From Bacteroidia bacterium (GTDB lineage Bacteria > Bacteroidota > Bacteroidia > UBA4408): 64,000 nt of DNA. The translations under genes were made by a program, and so were the position numbers. Every line of letters starts with the position of its first letter. Within the stretch, counting starts at the first letter, position 1. The stretch is taken from assembly GCA_020845635.1 (NCBI GenBank), contig JADLFI010000030.1, positions 118,678 to 182,677 on the forward strand, read 5' to 3'. Of this stretch, positions 17,367 to 27,330 are shown in pieces. The notes under the pieces are model-generated. The model searched no databases. It was not told the origin of the DNA and saw only the letters and a program-made list of their open reading frames with translations.

Positions 17367-19718
17367 TTATTCTTTAACTAGTTTTTGAGTAAACAAAACT
17401 GAGGCCGAACTTAATTTGACTTGATAAATACCGCTTTGTAAATTTTCAATATTTATAGAAACAATATTACTTCCTTCTAATATTTGGGTATTTCCTGTTA
17501 ATACTAGCTTTCCTGTAATATCAAAGACTTGATACGAGGCCTTTTCCTTTATTGAAGAATTGAAATATAAGTTAATATTTTGTGATGTAGGATTAGGTGA
17601 TATATATAAGTTAGAGACTGATGTACTAATATTAGAAACACCTAATGTATTACATGGTATAACAGGGTTTGCAATATAATTCATCGTATAAAAATCAATA
17701 TAACAAGCATATTCAGGATGATCTACAAACGGGTTACGATTGCCTTGCAAAGAGTCTAAAAAATCGTTACGTGCAATATCCCAATTGTTAGGAGGAAAGT
17801 TATAATGCCATTTTTTCAAAACATTTTGATCTTGCCCATAAAGAATACTATTACTAATAGGGTTTCTTAATTTCCAATTTTGAGGGTTTCCAAATGCATC
17901 ATTTAAATTATTATGCGCCACAGCCATATACATAATGGCTCTGGCAGCACGTCCTTTTTGTTCGTCTCGCGGTTCAAATACTCTATTTCCGTTAACATCT
18001 GTTCCAATTTTACAATCCAAGAATGTTTCTTCTACGTTTACCACCTCTCCCATTGGGTAATTGCTTCTAACAGCATTTACATCATCTTGGTTGGTTGGAT
18101 ATAAATTATGTTGGTCGTTGTATTCAGGGCGCTCTGTATTATTAGGTGTAGCTCCTGAACCATCAGCCGGGAAAGTAGGCATCCAGTTATGACAATATGT
18201 GTGTTCTCTGCTCATATACCCCCAAGTTATTGGTTCAGAATAGATATATTTTAACCCACTATAAACGCAAGTAGCTACTTTTTTCCCATTTAAAGTATCG
18301 GTAGCGGCAAATAGCTTCATCATAGTGCTGCCGTAGTTCCCATAATAAATTTTATTTCTTCCCGGAACATTAATAACGCTAGTTAAATCATTAACAAATG
18401 TTGATGATGATGTATTAATGGTGGCATATTCATTCATAGGCATCATACTGGCAGATGATGTAACATTACCCACTAACTCGGCTGCTTGGTTATAATTGCG
18501 AAATGTTCCGTTTCCGTTGTAGGCATAAATGGCAAAAGAATAATCGGTTGAGGCAACAATATTATTTACTATAAAATCTGTTGAGGTAAACGATCCCACC
18601 ACTTTATTATTTGTTCCAACAGTATCTCCTCTTAAATATACTTTTCCATCCATTGGGTAAGTAAATGGGGTATTATTAACTTGACGAACTACTAAATAGC
18701 CATCAGCACTTCCCGATGAAGTAAAGGAGCCATGAAGCCTATATGATTTAATATAATTGTTTCCCCCTGTAAATTCTAAATTGCTAAGTGTAACATTGGG
18801 TTCAGAAGCAATTGTTCCACCAATACCATCTAATTGAACCACAAAAACTCCTGCAGTGCTATCGTTTGAGTAAATAGATAAAGTTGCCGGACGACTACCG
18901 TTAGCTTGTGGATTAAATGAAATATCTAGATTTTGAACACTAGTGCCATTGGATGAGGCTGCAACAGTAATAGGTAAAGATGAAGTTATAGAATAGTCGG
19001 AAGCATAGGTTCCCGATATTGCTGTGCTATCATAAATTATTAAATCATTAGTATTACCATAGTTAGATATAGCCAATGATATGGTTATAGGATTACCTAC
19101 ACCCGTATTAAAATTAATAGTCTGATTATTAACAAGGTTTGTAGAATTATAATTTACCACCAATTGCGGGCCCGGACCAATAGCCGGTGCTGCAATACTT
19201 ATGTCATCTAGGCCAACATTGCAGCTAGACGTCTTTGAAGTAAAATACCATCTGATATATCTTGCTGATGGATCGGGGTTAAGTGTTTCCACAACATAAT
19301 TTCCTGTTGCCGGGAGCGCCCCTGAACCACTATAACTTTTAATTAAAGGCAAAGCCGTAAAATTAATACCATCAACCGATTGTTGAACGTCAAATGTGCC
19401 ACTCCAAGCTGAAACATTTCCAATATTTCCTCTTATAGAATAGGTTATGGGACCGGGTTCTGTGGCTGTATGTATCATAGCATACTGTCCGGTGCTTTGT
19501 AGTTTTAGTGAAGGGAAATTAGCCCCCCCTGAGTTTGCAGCATTATAAATTTCATTTCCTGTTGTTACGTTAGCCGTAAAGCCATTAGGAATAGCACAAT
19601 AAGGGTAGCTTCCGGTAGCATCGGAAAAGCCAAAATTTGGCATTGGAATAGCTACTTGTGCTTGTGTGTTAAGACTCCATATAGAAACTAAAAGAAGTCC
19701 AAAAAATAGTTTTTTCAT
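17367..19718 (-). CDS. Secreted endonuclease I family nuclease with T9SS sorting domain
   Basis: A 783-residue extracellular nuclease. The signal peptide (MKKLFFGLLLVSIWSLNTQA) is followed by a discoidin-like domain at about 20-175, a HYDIN/choice-of-anchor-like beta domain at about 180-300 and an FnIII-like domain at about 305-420. The endonuclease I domain (about 430-690) is unmistakable: 'SREHTYCHNWMP', 'YNDQHNLYPTNQDDVNAVRS', 'EPRDEQKGRAARAIMYMAV' and 'RNPFVDHPEYA'. These include the His/Asn/Glu metal-site residues of the EndA/NucM group. A type A T9SS domain closes it ('YISPNPTSQNINLYF ... GIYQVKL'). It is the last gene of a reverse-strand cluster containing a TonB receptor, suggesting use of extracellular nucleic acid. 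Confidence 0.92.
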   Translation of the reverse strand: MKKLFFGLLLVSIWSLNTQAQVAIPMPNFGFSDATGSYPYCAIPNGFTANVTTGNEIYNAANSGGANFPSLKLQSTGQYAMIHTATEPGPITYSIRGNIGNVSAWSGTFDVQQSVDGINFTALPLIKSYSGSGALPATGNYVVETLNPDPSARYIRWYFTSKTSSCNVGLDDISIAAPAIGPGPQLVVNYNSTNLVNNQTINFNTGVGNPITISLAISNYGNTNDLIIYDSTAISGTYASDYSITSSLPITVAASSNGTSVQNLDISFNPQANGSRPATLSIYSNDSTAGVFVVQLDGIGGTIASEPNVTLSNLEFTGGNNYIKSYRLHGSFTSSGSADGYLVVRQVNNTPFTYPMDGKVYLRGDTVGTNNKVVGSFTSTDFIVNNIVASTDYSFAIYAYNGNGTFRNYNQAAELVGNVTSSASMMPMNEYATINTSSSTFVNDLTSVINVPGRNKIYYGNYGSTMMKLFAATDTLNGKKVATCVYSGLKYIYSEPITWGYMSREHTYCHNWMPTFPADGSGATPNNTERPEYNDQHNLYPTNQDDVNAVRSNYPMGEVVNVEETFLDCKIGTDVNGNRVFEPRDEQKGRAARAIMYMAVAHNNLNDAFGNPQNWKLRNPISNSILYGQDQNVLKKWHYNFPPNNWDIARNDFLDSLQGNRNPFVDHPEYACYIDFYTMNYIANPVIPCNTLGVSNISTSVSNLYISPNPTSQNINLYFNSSIKEKASYQVFDITGKLVLTGNTQILEGSNIVSINIENLQSGIYQVKLSSASVLFTQKLVKE

Positions 19719-19736
19719 TGTTGAATTATTGAGTTT

Positions 19737-20477
19737 TTAGAAATGAGTGCTTAATCCTAAAGTAAAATTTAAACTGCTAACTTTTTGTGAGAATTTATAG
19801 GTATTGTAATTATAAGAATTATTGCCAAAGTCGGCTATTTTAAGATTATACCCTTTAACATTTGAATTAAGGCTGCTTATATTTAATACAAAACCGGTAT
19901 TTTGCGTAATTTTATAAATGAAGCCTAAATTTGCAGCTAAAGCTAAAGAAGAGTTCCATGTAGCATATACTCGGCTTGAGTATGAAACTTTGTCAATTAC
20001 TATCAATGTTTCAATCAGTGGATTTCGTAAAAATAAAACTCCGCCTTGTATATTTCCGTATATATTTAGTTTACTGTTAACATTCATGCCGGTTCCTATA
20101 CCTGCCGTTAGTGAATGTACGTTCCAGGTTCCGGCTGTTGCGTTGGTAAAGCTTACATTATTATTGGTTTGTTCAGTTGCCGTAGCACTATTTATATCGG
20201 CTAATTTATTGGTATTTAACTTGTTGTTTAGAAAATGGTAAGCGCCTGCAAATTCAATATTCTTATAAAACTTTATTTTGTATAAACCGGTAAGGCAAAA
20301 TCCATTTTTTGCAAAACCTCCATTGGTATTTGTTGTTGCATAATCTCCAACAGGGGCCGATAAACCGGCTGATACAAAGAAAGTTTGATTCAGGGTTTTG
20401 GTGCTGTCGTTTTGGGCGTACAAAGTACCCGAAACGAAAAACAAAACACAAAGAAGTATTTTAGTTTGAAAATGCAT
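19737..20477 (-). CDS. Predicted outer-membrane beta-barrel protein of unknown function
   Basis: A 246-residue protein with a signal peptide (MHFQTKILLCVLFFVSGTLYA), then alternating amphipathic strands rich in Gly/Asn/Tyr and a C-terminal Phe ('FTLGLSTHF'), the usual pattern of small outer-membrane barrels. I recognise no named family. It lies between the lipoprotein and the endonuclease genes, with gaps of 11 and 18 bases, so it is almost surely co-transcribed with the TonB receptor cluster. It could be an accessory pore or a structural barrel for that system. Confidence 0.75.
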   Translation of the reverse strand: MHFQTKILLCVLFFVSGTLYAQNDSTKTLNQTFFVSAGLSAPVGDYATTNTNGGFAKNGFCLTGLYKIKFYKNIEFAGAYHFLNNKLNTNKLADINSATATEQTNNNVSFTNATAGTWNVHSLTAGIGTGMNVNSKLNIYGNIQGGVLFLRNPLIETLIVIDKVSYSSRVYATWNSSLALAANLGFIYKITQNTGFVLNISSLNSNVKGYNLKIADFGNNSYNYNTYKFSQKVSSLNFTLGLSTHF

Positions 20478-20488
20478 GAATCTCTCTT

Positions 20489-21370
20489 TTAGGTCAAGTA
20501 TTTAATTTTTATGGTAATTACCGTTTTTCCATCATTACTCCTTAATTTTACTAATGAAATATCGGGATTACCTCCGGGATCGGCATATAAATTATTTCTA
20601 AAATAATCAACAAAAATAAATGGAATAGAAGCTATAAGTTGTAAATCTCCGTTGCTGTCTTTGTTGTATATCTTCAAGGTGTGTTCATCGAGCATACGCG
20701 AAAACAGAATATAGCGCAAGGCCGATGGATATTGCCAGGAAATAGGTGTTGAGTTAACATTCTCCAGAACCAAATTTGCAGGAGGAGTTGATGACCACCC
20801 ATATAGGTTTGAGTTTTGAGCTCGTCCTGTGGAGTCAACCCAAACCTGATGAATGTCGTAAAATTTATACAATACATTTGGCCCTCCTGAAACATTCCAA
20901 TTTCCTCCTGTTAGCGGATTAGTATAGTTTACCGAATCAAGAGTAATTGCTGTAATTTGTGCACTTTTGGGTTTTTCTTTTATTTCAATATTTAACGAAA
21001 ATGTGTCTGTCCCATATTTATTGGTAGCCACCAACGAAAGTTGAGCTGTTTGTAATTCATTAAAAATCAAGTACCCTATTTCTTTCTCTGATGAAACAAG
21101 TCCATTGGTGTTATTTGATACTAAATACCATTGATAATTAACCTCTGTCACCGGGCTAGAACTTGTATTTACAATTTTTATGGTATCGTTTTCATAAAAT
21201 GATTTAACCAAAGTAACAAATCTTGCCTTAGGCTTAGCTTGTTCGGGCAATACCCCTTGTGTTGGTACTAACGACCGAGAAGTTAAATCTTCATTTTTAT
21301 TACATGCTATGCTAAAAAGCAGTATCAATGTAAGAAACAAAAGATTAATATGAATGTTTTTTAGTCTCAT
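20489..21370 (-). CDS. Lipoprotein with a PKD/Ig-like domain, partner of the TonB receptor
   Basis: A 293-residue predicted lipoprotein with a lipobox at 'LLFSIAC' (Cys23). Residues about 50-130 look like a PKD/Ig-like fold ('YQWYLVSNN ... SLVATNKYGTDTFSL'). The rest has no domain I recognise. Its ATG overlaps the stop of the TonB receptor gene by one base (TAATG), so translation is likely coupled and the product may be a lid-like or accessory surface lipoprotein of that receptor, in the manner of SusD-type partners, though it shows no SusD sequence features. Confidence 0.75.
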   Translation of the reverse strand: MRLKNIHINLLFLTLILLFSIACNKNEDLTSRSLVPTQGVLPEQAKPKARFVTLVKSFYENDTIKIVNTSSSPVTEVNYQWYLVSNNTNGLVSSEKEIGYLIFNELQTAQLSLVATNKYGTDTFSLNIEIKEKPKSAQITAITLDSVNYTNPLTGGNWNVSGGPNVLYKFYDIHQVWVDSTGRAQNSNLYGWSSTPPANLVLENVNSTPISWQYPSALRYILFSRMLDEHTLKIYNKDSNGDLQLIASIPFIFVDYFRNNLYADPGGNPDISLVKLRSNDGKTVITIKIKYLT

Positions 21371-24174
21371 TAAAAAATAAATTTTGCAGAAATATTAAAC
21401 CTTCTTCCTTGACCAAAGAAAACCCCGGCTGACTCCGCATTAAAGCGATTTCCAATAGTTTTGCCACCAAATAAAGCCCTATTGCTTAATCCGTTATTTT
21501 GTGCGTCAGAAATGTATTTGGTGTTTAATACATTAATTACGTTAACCCCTAAACTTAATTTATACGATTTATAGATTTTAAAAGAGTAGCCTGAAAAAGC
21601 ATCTAAAGTTCCATAAGCCGGTATTTTCCAGCTTTCTCGGTCAGCATTTTCGTCTTTTAATGAGGTTGGGTCAAAACTGGCATAGTTTTTATCAAAGTAT
21701 GTATATCTCGCTTTAATATACAAACTTTTAATAGGTTCAAAATTTACTGTACCAGAATATTGTATTTGTGCAGCATTGCCTACATGTACACCAACAGCCG
21801 AGAAGGTTTGGATTCCATAGGGTTTTCCTGAATAGGGGTCAATAGCTGGATTTCCGTTGGCGTCAATAATATAATATTCGCGTTTTGAAGTATATCTCCA
21901 GTCGCCTATGGATATTAAGCCGTTAAAGCTCCATACTTTGTTTAACTTGTATGCTGCATCTATCTCTATTCCTTTATGTAATGCATCAAGTCCGTTAATA
22001 TTGTAATAAAGTACGGTTTCTCCTAAAATAGGATCATCTACTAATTTTGATGGGGTAAAATCGGGAGGCCTATTTTTCCATACCGTATAATAAGCATTTA
22101 CATTAACCGATAGCCCGGATGTGCGATAGCCATAACCTCCTTCAATAGCTTTAACATATTGATAATCAATATCGCCAAAGAGGCGATTATTTCTATCAAA
22201 TACATGAACAAATTTAGGAGCAAGTTTTAGATAACCGGCATTGATAAATACATTATGGTTCTCATTAATGTTATAATTACCTCCACTTTTAAAGGTATAT
22301 CCTAAAAAGTTTTTGCTTTCGGTTGATGCTGTTTGGGCCTCGGGCGACAGATAATTATAGGCTACCCCATTATGCACAATAGTATCGGCATATCCTAAAG
22401 CTGTTTTATAAGTAGTATCACTCAATACTAAATCTTTTTTAGCAAAATAATCTTTTCTTTGGTAATTACTTACAGATCCGGTAACATTAACAAAGGCACT
22501 AAACTTATCTGTTTTATATTCTAATTGGGTAAAAGCCCCTCCCCATTTAACAATACCATCATAGTAATAACCTATTTTGTCGCCTTGTTTCTTAATTTGA
22601 AACTCCTGATCATTAATTCCCTGCGGTTGATTATTATTACTGATATCATTTAAATAAGTGCCTCCTATTAAATCATACGCGGTTTGATAGTGGGTACCTC
22701 TGTAACTTCTCAAGTCGGCCCCTAACTGATAATTTAGGTTTTTTGTTATTTTATAATTAATAGAACTAAGTAGGCCATACCAAAAATGGTCGTTATAGCT
22801 AGTTCGTGAGAAAGTACTGGCATTTCCGGTTAAGGTATTTGTATTATATGAATTTTGATAGTTGTACTGCCCGGTGGTAGAGTCGGGATTGGCAGGCAAA
22901 TTCTGCATAGTGGTTCCGCCCCCGGTGCCTTTTGACAAGTAGGCAACGGTTGATAGGGTCAGATTACTGTTTATATTATAAAAATCTGATATAGAAATAA
23001 CCGGTTTTGAATAGAAATTAACTCTCTCATTTACTATTACTTCTTTTCCGTCTTTATCTATATATGTACCCCATTGCCTGTTATATCTTAATCCCTTATT
23101 TAAGCTTTTATCAAGCATTGACAGGGTGTCTGTAAATCCTTGCGACATTCCATGTTCTAGGCCATAACCAATATCATAAACCGCCATACTGTATTGCGAG
23201 TACCGTTGTGCATGTTTTTGAGTGGCGCCATTAATGGAGGCACTGATAAGATGTTTTTCTCCTACTCGCTTTTGAATCTTAAAAAAATAGGAATACGATT
23301 TTATCCAAGTCTGATCTACCCAACCATCTCCTGTTCTTTTTGAAAAGGCCGTTGTTATCCCCAATCCATTTTTCATAACCCCCGAATTGTATGAAACAGA
23401 TGTTCTTAAAGAGTTATTGTTTCCTATTTCTTGCTTTATTACTCCTTCGGCTTTTTGGTCTATTCCTTTGGTTAAAATATTTAGGGTGCCGCCAACTGAT
23501 GGTAAGGCAAGTTTTGAAGCCCCTAAACCACGCTGTACTTGCATACTTCCGGTAACATCTCCTAAGCCCTCCCAATTGCTCCAATATACTGCACCATTTT
23601 CCATATCATTAAAAGGAATTCCGTCTATCATTACTGCTACATTGCGTTGGTCAAATCCTCTAACATTAATACGAGCATCACCACTCCCCCCACCACTTTC
23701 TGTGGCATAAACTCCCGGGGTAGAATTAAGCACCATGGGTAAATCCCTGGTTCCTAACTCTTGTTGTAGTTGTTTTATTGGAATTGTGGAAAAGGCCACC
23801 GGAGTTTCGCGATTTCGGGCAACATCGGCAACAATTTCAATTTCTTTCAACACTGTTTTTGAAGCCAACTTTACATTTAAAACCATGTTGGCATTTACAT
23901 TAATTTCCATTTGTTGAGTTTCGTACCCAACATACGAAAAGGTTAACTTATGTTTCCCGGCATTCAATTGAATCTTAAAGTTGCCGTCTAAATCACTTGC
24001 CACTCCTTTGTTCTCTGCATATAATACACTAACTCCTATTAAAGACTCCATATTTTGTGCATCTTTAATAGTGCCGCTTACTTCAAAGGTTTGAGCTTGC
24101 AGATGATAGCAGGTAAGAAATAATAAAACCGAAAATACTCCGACTATATTTCTTTTTATCGAATAAGGAAACAT
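21370..24174 (-). CDS. TonB-dependent receptor with carboxypeptidase-regulatory-like N-domain
   Basis: A complete 934-residue outer-membrane transporter. The signal peptide lies within the first 28 residues (ending LQAQ), followed by a CarboxypepD_reg-like domain at about 30-115 ('VSGTIKDAQNMESLIGVSV', 'FSYVGYETQ'). The plug is at about 125-240 ('NVRGFDQRNVAVMIDGIPF', 'RGLGASKLALPSVGGTLNI'), then a 22-strand-type barrel ending in Phe ('FNISAKFIF'). Such receptors use TonB/ExbBD energy to import large or scarce solutes. The neighbours, a lamin-tail-like secreted protein upstream and a secreted endonuclease I downstream, suggest a nucleic-acid-derived or phosphate-containing substrate; this is inference. 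Confidence 0.93.
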   Translation of the reverse strand: MFPYSIKRNIVGVFSVLLFLTCYHLQAQTFEVSGTIKDAQNMESLIGVSVLYAENKGVASDLDGNFKIQLNAGKHKLTFSYVGYETQQMEINVNANMVLNVKLASKTVLKEIEIVADVARNRETPVAFSTIPIKQLQQELGTRDLPMVLNSTPGVYATESGGGSGDARINVRGFDQRNVAVMIDGIPFNDMENGAVYWSNWEGLGDVTGSMQVQRGLGASKLALPSVGGTLNILTKGIDQKAEGVIKQEIGNNNSLRTSVSYNSGVMKNGLGITTAFSKRTGDGWVDQTWIKSYSYFFKIQKRVGEKHLISASINGATQKHAQRYSQYSMAVYDIGYGLEHGMSQGFTDTLSMLDKSLNKGLRYNRQWGTYIDKDGKEVIVNERVNFYSKPVISISDFYNINSNLTLSTVAYLSKGTGGGTTMQNLPANPDSTTGQYNYQNSYNTNTLTGNASTFSRTSYNDHFWYGLLSSINYKITKNLNYQLGADLRSYRGTHYQTAYDLIGGTYLNDISNNNQPQGINDQEFQIKKQGDKIGYYYDGIVKWGGAFTQLEYKTDKFSAFVNVTGSVSNYQRKDYFAKKDLVLSDTTYKTALGYADTIVHNGVAYNYLSPEAQTASTESKNFLGYTFKSGGNYNINENHNVFINAGYLKLAPKFVHVFDRNNRLFGDIDYQYVKAIEGGYGYRTSGLSVNVNAYYTVWKNRPPDFTPSKLVDDPILGETVLYYNINGLDALHKGIEIDAAYKLNKVWSFNGLISIGDWRYTSKREYYIIDANGNPAIDPYSGKPYGIQTFSAVGVHVGNAAQIQYSGTVNFEPIKSLYIKARYTYFDKNYASFDPTSLKDENADRESWKIPAYGTLDAFSGYSFKIYKSYKLSLGVNVINVLNTKYISDAQNNGLSNRALFGGKTIGNRFNAESAGVFFGQGRRFNISAKFIF

Positions 24175-24193
24175 GATTATTTAATGTGGGCTG

Positions 24194-25189
24194 CTACTCA
24201 AATATAACTTTATTAATAAGAGTTTTTTTAGAAATTGTATGTGTTTTAATAAAGTATATTCCCTTAGGATAATTCTCAGTGTTAATCATAAAAATATCTT
24301 TATTGATATTCTGGAATGTGGCAGTTACTTGTCCCATAACATTAAACAGTTCAATATATTTAATGTTCTCGGAAGCAGATATAGTTAGTTGAGCGCTGGT
24401 TGGTACAGGATAAACTTTGGCTGATTGTAAAGCACCAATTTCGTTTATTCCGGTAAAACAATCGCAAGTATGTGAACCAAATAATGAAAATAAATCAAGG
24501 CTGTCAGCTTGTGTAGCGGTAGCCGGAAGTCTTGGTAAAGTATCCCATTGATCAAGCGGATTAAACTCGGTAATAGATGTTAAATCTCCGGCAACAGGCG
24601 GTATTCTTCCCCCTTTAACGGAGGCTTTTCTTTCCATCAAATAAAATCTAGTAATCCATTTTCCCATTCCTGAACCGCCACGATACGGAGCAATACTACT
24701 CCATGCGGTATTTACAGTGCAGTTTACCTCTCCAAAAACGTCAATAATTACGCCATCTTTTCTTAATACTAAACAGTCATTCCCTTTAAAATACATTGGC
24801 TGTCCAACATTTGCACCATGTGTTCCATAGAGTAAATCCAGTTGATCGGCTATTGCCTGAAAAGCCGGATTGGGTTGAGGACTTGATGGAGTTGAGTTGG
24901 CAGAATCTTGTCCGTTTACCAACACCCAAGTGCTATAGGGAGGCACAACGCCTCTTAAATACAAAGAATCATCCATTATGGCATCAATTGCATCTGTTTG
25001 GCTGTTTGATTTATAGCGCTCTATAGAGTATCTTCCCTGTGTAAGATCTATAGGATTGGCAGTTGGGTTGTAAAATTCAACACCCTTGGTATTTCCTTGC
25101 CCGCGCATATATTTTGAAATAAACAACTCATTACATTGAGCAAAAATATTAGATGAAGCAAGCGTAAATAGAAGTAAAAGTTTTTTCAT
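24194..25189 (-). CDS. Secreted lamin-tail-domain-like protein with T9SS sorting domain
   Basis: A 331-residue protein starting at ATG 25189 (MKKLLLLFTLASSNIFAQ, a signal peptide). A longer frame from 25216 would begin inside the promoter box, so I reject it. The mature start 'CNELFISKYMRGQGNTKGVEFYNP' and the following beta-rich region (to about 230) resemble the lamin-tail domain often attached to secreted nucleases and phosphatases in Bacteroidota. The C-terminal 70 residues form a type A T9SS domain ('VYPVPTSAQLTISA ... GIYFIKT'). Position 20 bases before the TonB receptor gene makes it the first gene of that cluster. Confidence 0.8.
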   Translation of the reverse strand: MKKLLLLFTLASSNIFAQCNELFISKYMRGQGNTKGVEFYNPTANPIDLTQGRYSIERYKSNSQTDAIDAIMDDSLYLRGVVPPYSTWVLVNGQDSANSTPSSPQPNPAFQAIADQLDLLYGTHGANVGQPMYFKGNDCLVLRKDGVIIDVFGEVNCTVNTAWSSIAPYRGGSGMGKWITRFYLMERKASVKGGRIPPVAGDLTSITEFNPLDQWDTLPRLPATATQADSLDLFSLFGSHTCDCFTGINEIGALQSAKVYPVPTSAQLTISASENIKYIELFNVMGQVTATFQNINKDIFMINTENYPKGIYFIKTHTISKKTLINKVIFE

Positions 25190-25213
25190 TGATTTGTTTT
25201 TGTAATTTGGCAA

Positions 25214-25221
25214 CAAATATA
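25214..25221 (-). promoter_or_regulatory. -7 box of the lamin-tail/TonB/endonuclease cluster
   Basis: Reads TATATTTG on the reverse strand (TAnnTTTG), 24 bases before the ATG at 25189 and between the upstream terminator and the cluster. It is a plausible promoter for the five genes ending at 17367. Confidence 0.5.
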
Positions 25222-25387
25222 AAGATTTTTTTGGGAGAGCTTAATAACATACTCACTATTTATTTTTTGATTATTTATAACTTCTTTGGTAAATATTTCT
25301 CCTAAGTTTGTTACCAAAAAGGTAAGAAAAAATCCCTTTAAGATGAGGTTTAGAGCAACCAATACCGCAAATATATCTCAACAAACA

Positions 25388-25424
25388 AATAATGCCAAGA
25401 AACCTGTGGTTTCTTGGCATTATT
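25388..25424 (-). terminator. Terminator after the CotH kinase gene
   Basis: A perfect 17-base stem (25388-25404 with 25408-25424, core CCAAGAAACC/GGTTTCTTGG) and a 3-base loop, followed on the reverse strand by the T-rich TGTTTGTTG. It separates the CotH/sulfotransferase cluster from the TonB cluster. Confidence 0.85.
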
Positions 25425-25463
25425 GTTCATTAATTTAAAGTGTATCGCTATTCCTTAAAATAA

Positions 25464-27317
25464 TTATCGTTGAATAATTATTTTATGAGAAAACTCTTCG
25501 CCATTTTGAGTAGCTTTCACGAAATAAATCCCTTCACTTAAATCAGATAGATTTATATCTGACTGCATACCGCTTGCCATAGTTTGGAGAACTTCATGAC
25601 CTAAAATATTATATATCTTAACAAGTTTCAAATCATTTGAAGAAGACTGAATAGTAATCTTTTCTTGTGCCGGATTAGGATAAACTATCAATTTTTGCCC
25701 TTGATTGGTTAGTGTGTTAACTCCTACTGTTACCGGATTTCCTGGCAAAGTATAAAATTCATGCTCTGCTCTTGCCGGAAAGAAAATTCCTGCATCATTA
25801 TTCTCTGTGTAAACATAATATTCAGTATAGTTAGAAGTTATGATTATACTGCCCCCATAAACAAAGTCTCCTGCCACACCATCATTGTGCAAGCCATCAT
25901 CATATAAAGTAATTGAAGTAAACTTTAATGTAGAATCACTACGATATGAAAACTGAACATAATCAGCATTTGTAACAGATACGGTAATATTTACAACATC
26001 GTTAATTGATGGAGTATAAGAGCTTAATTGTATAGCAGCCACATCAGGTGCAACTTTTATTATTTCCGAATCCGACTGTAAAAATGCAACACGGGCATCC
26101 ATTAAATTTGCAATTCCCGGAACTGTTCTACCATTAATGATTACATCTTGTGTCATTCCATTTTGAAATGCAGCATCAGAGAAAAACTTATTTGTATCTG
26201 CTATAACAGAGCTTTGTATAGTTGCCTGAAAATCGGCTGCTAGTGTTTTGTAAAAATCATTTGCAAACATTTCATTTAATATGGTTCTGTAATGTGCCAT
26301 GTATTTTCGTTTATACTGGTCATTTTGCATAATGATATTAATTAATGGCCAGTCGGTATGTGTGCTATGTGCTAAAGGCGATAGTGTCTGCATATCTGAA
26401 AGAGCAAGTGTCCCCATTCCGTTACTTGGCGAGCCTAAAAAGTTAAATCCGCCAAACGCCATATTTAAATCCCAAATAATAGGATTCCATATTCCGTTAT
26501 TATCTTTATAAATAAAATAATTTTGTGAAAACACGCCTATATAACTATCTAAGTTTACCAAGATATTATCAAAAGCAAGCATCCAAATTACTCTATCAAT
26601 ATCCATCACTCCGGCAAGTGATGAAGGGCTATTGGTAATAGTATCACAAAGGGCAATAAAATCAACCCATCCACTCGATCCGCTCGATTCTTTTTCATAC
26701 AAATCAGTATAAGAGGAACTGTTGTCATCAATGTATTTCAAATTAGCTTTCATTGCAGGTGATGCCAATGCAGGACTTGCTTTAAAAAATGGATTGGCAG
26801 AAGAATAAAAGTGTTTTAAGACAAAGCTTTTGTTTATATCCTCGTCATTTGAGTAAAGTCCAATCAATACATCATTTATGTAAATTTTGGCATAGTTACT
26901 TTGTGGGCAATGCATATAGTTTTTCAAAATAGAATATGCTAATACTTCTCTAATCATTGAAGGATCATCATAACAATTAGCCATTTTCAGGCTAGTGTAG
27001 CCCTGATAATTTTGCCCTGAAACAAATTTGTCAAATTTAATGGTAAACGGGTTTTTAACTTGGGTTGGGTCGTATGAGCTGTTTCCTTTATATTTAATGC
27101 CTACCGAGTCTAATTTCGTTCCGTTTACTATAACAGAATCTGCTTGAAGATATCCTAAATCATATAATTTTAGAGAGTCTAAAATATGATCCCAATCCGG
27201 CTCATGGAAATAAATCTTAATCTCCTGAACAACATATTGATCATACAATCCGGTTTGAGAAAAACTTTTGTTGCAAAATAATGCCAGAGAGAATAATAAA
27301 AGAATGGATTTTTTCAT
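25464..27317 (-). CDS. Secreted CotH-family protein kinase with T9SS sorting domain
   Basis: A 617-residue secreted protein with signal peptide MKKSILLLFSLALFCNKSFSQ. The CotH kinase-like domain covers about 28-380: 'VNGTKLDSVGIKYKGNSSYD', 'KNPFTIKFDKF', 'YINDVLIGLYSNDEDINKSF' and the metal/catalytic-type 'IIWDLNMAFGGF'. CotH proteins of spore-forming bacteria and fungi phosphorylate secreted proteins; that knowledge is transferred by family only. A linker beta domain (about 420-530) and a type A T9SS domain ('VYPNPAQEKITI ... GIYFVKAT') follow. It is last of three cargo genes and lies 13 bases behind the arylsulfotransferase gene. Confidence 0.9.
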   Translation of the reverse strand: MKKSILLLFSLALFCNKSFSQTGLYDQYVVQEIKIYFHEPDWDHILDSLKLYDLGYLQADSVIVNGTKLDSVGIKYKGNSSYDPTQVKNPFTIKFDKFVSGQNYQGYTSLKMANCYDDPSMIREVLAYSILKNYMHCPQSNYAKIYINDVLIGLYSNDEDINKSFVLKHFYSSANPFFKASPALASPAMKANLKYIDDNSSSYTDLYEKESSGSSGWVDFIALCDTITNSPSSLAGVMDIDRVIWMLAFDNILVNLDSYIGVFSQNYFIYKDNNGIWNPIIWDLNMAFGGFNFLGSPSNGMGTLALSDMQTLSPLAHSTHTDWPLINIIMQNDQYKRKYMAHYRTILNEMFANDFYKTLAADFQATIQSSVIADTNKFFSDAAFQNGMTQDVIINGRTVPGIANLMDARVAFLQSDSEIIKVAPDVAAIQLSSYTPSINDVVNITVSVTNADYVQFSYRSDSTLKFTSITLYDDGLHNDGVAGDFVYGGSIIITSNYTEYYVYTENNDAGIFFPARAEHEFYTLPGNPVTVGVNTLTNQGQKLIVYPNPAQEKITIQSSSNDLKLVKIYNILGHEVLQTMASGMQSDINLSDLSEGIYFVKATQNGEEFSHKIIIQR

Positions 27318-27330
27318 GAATAATAATAAT

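Noticed and set aside
23387-23710. 107-codon forward-strand open frame
   Set aside because: Antisense to the plug region of the TonB receptor; a shadow frame.
25388-25424. Perfect inverted repeat considered as an insertion-sequence end
   Set aside because: Position right after a stop codon, a 3-base loop, T-rich flank and absence of a second copy or transposase make it a terminator.
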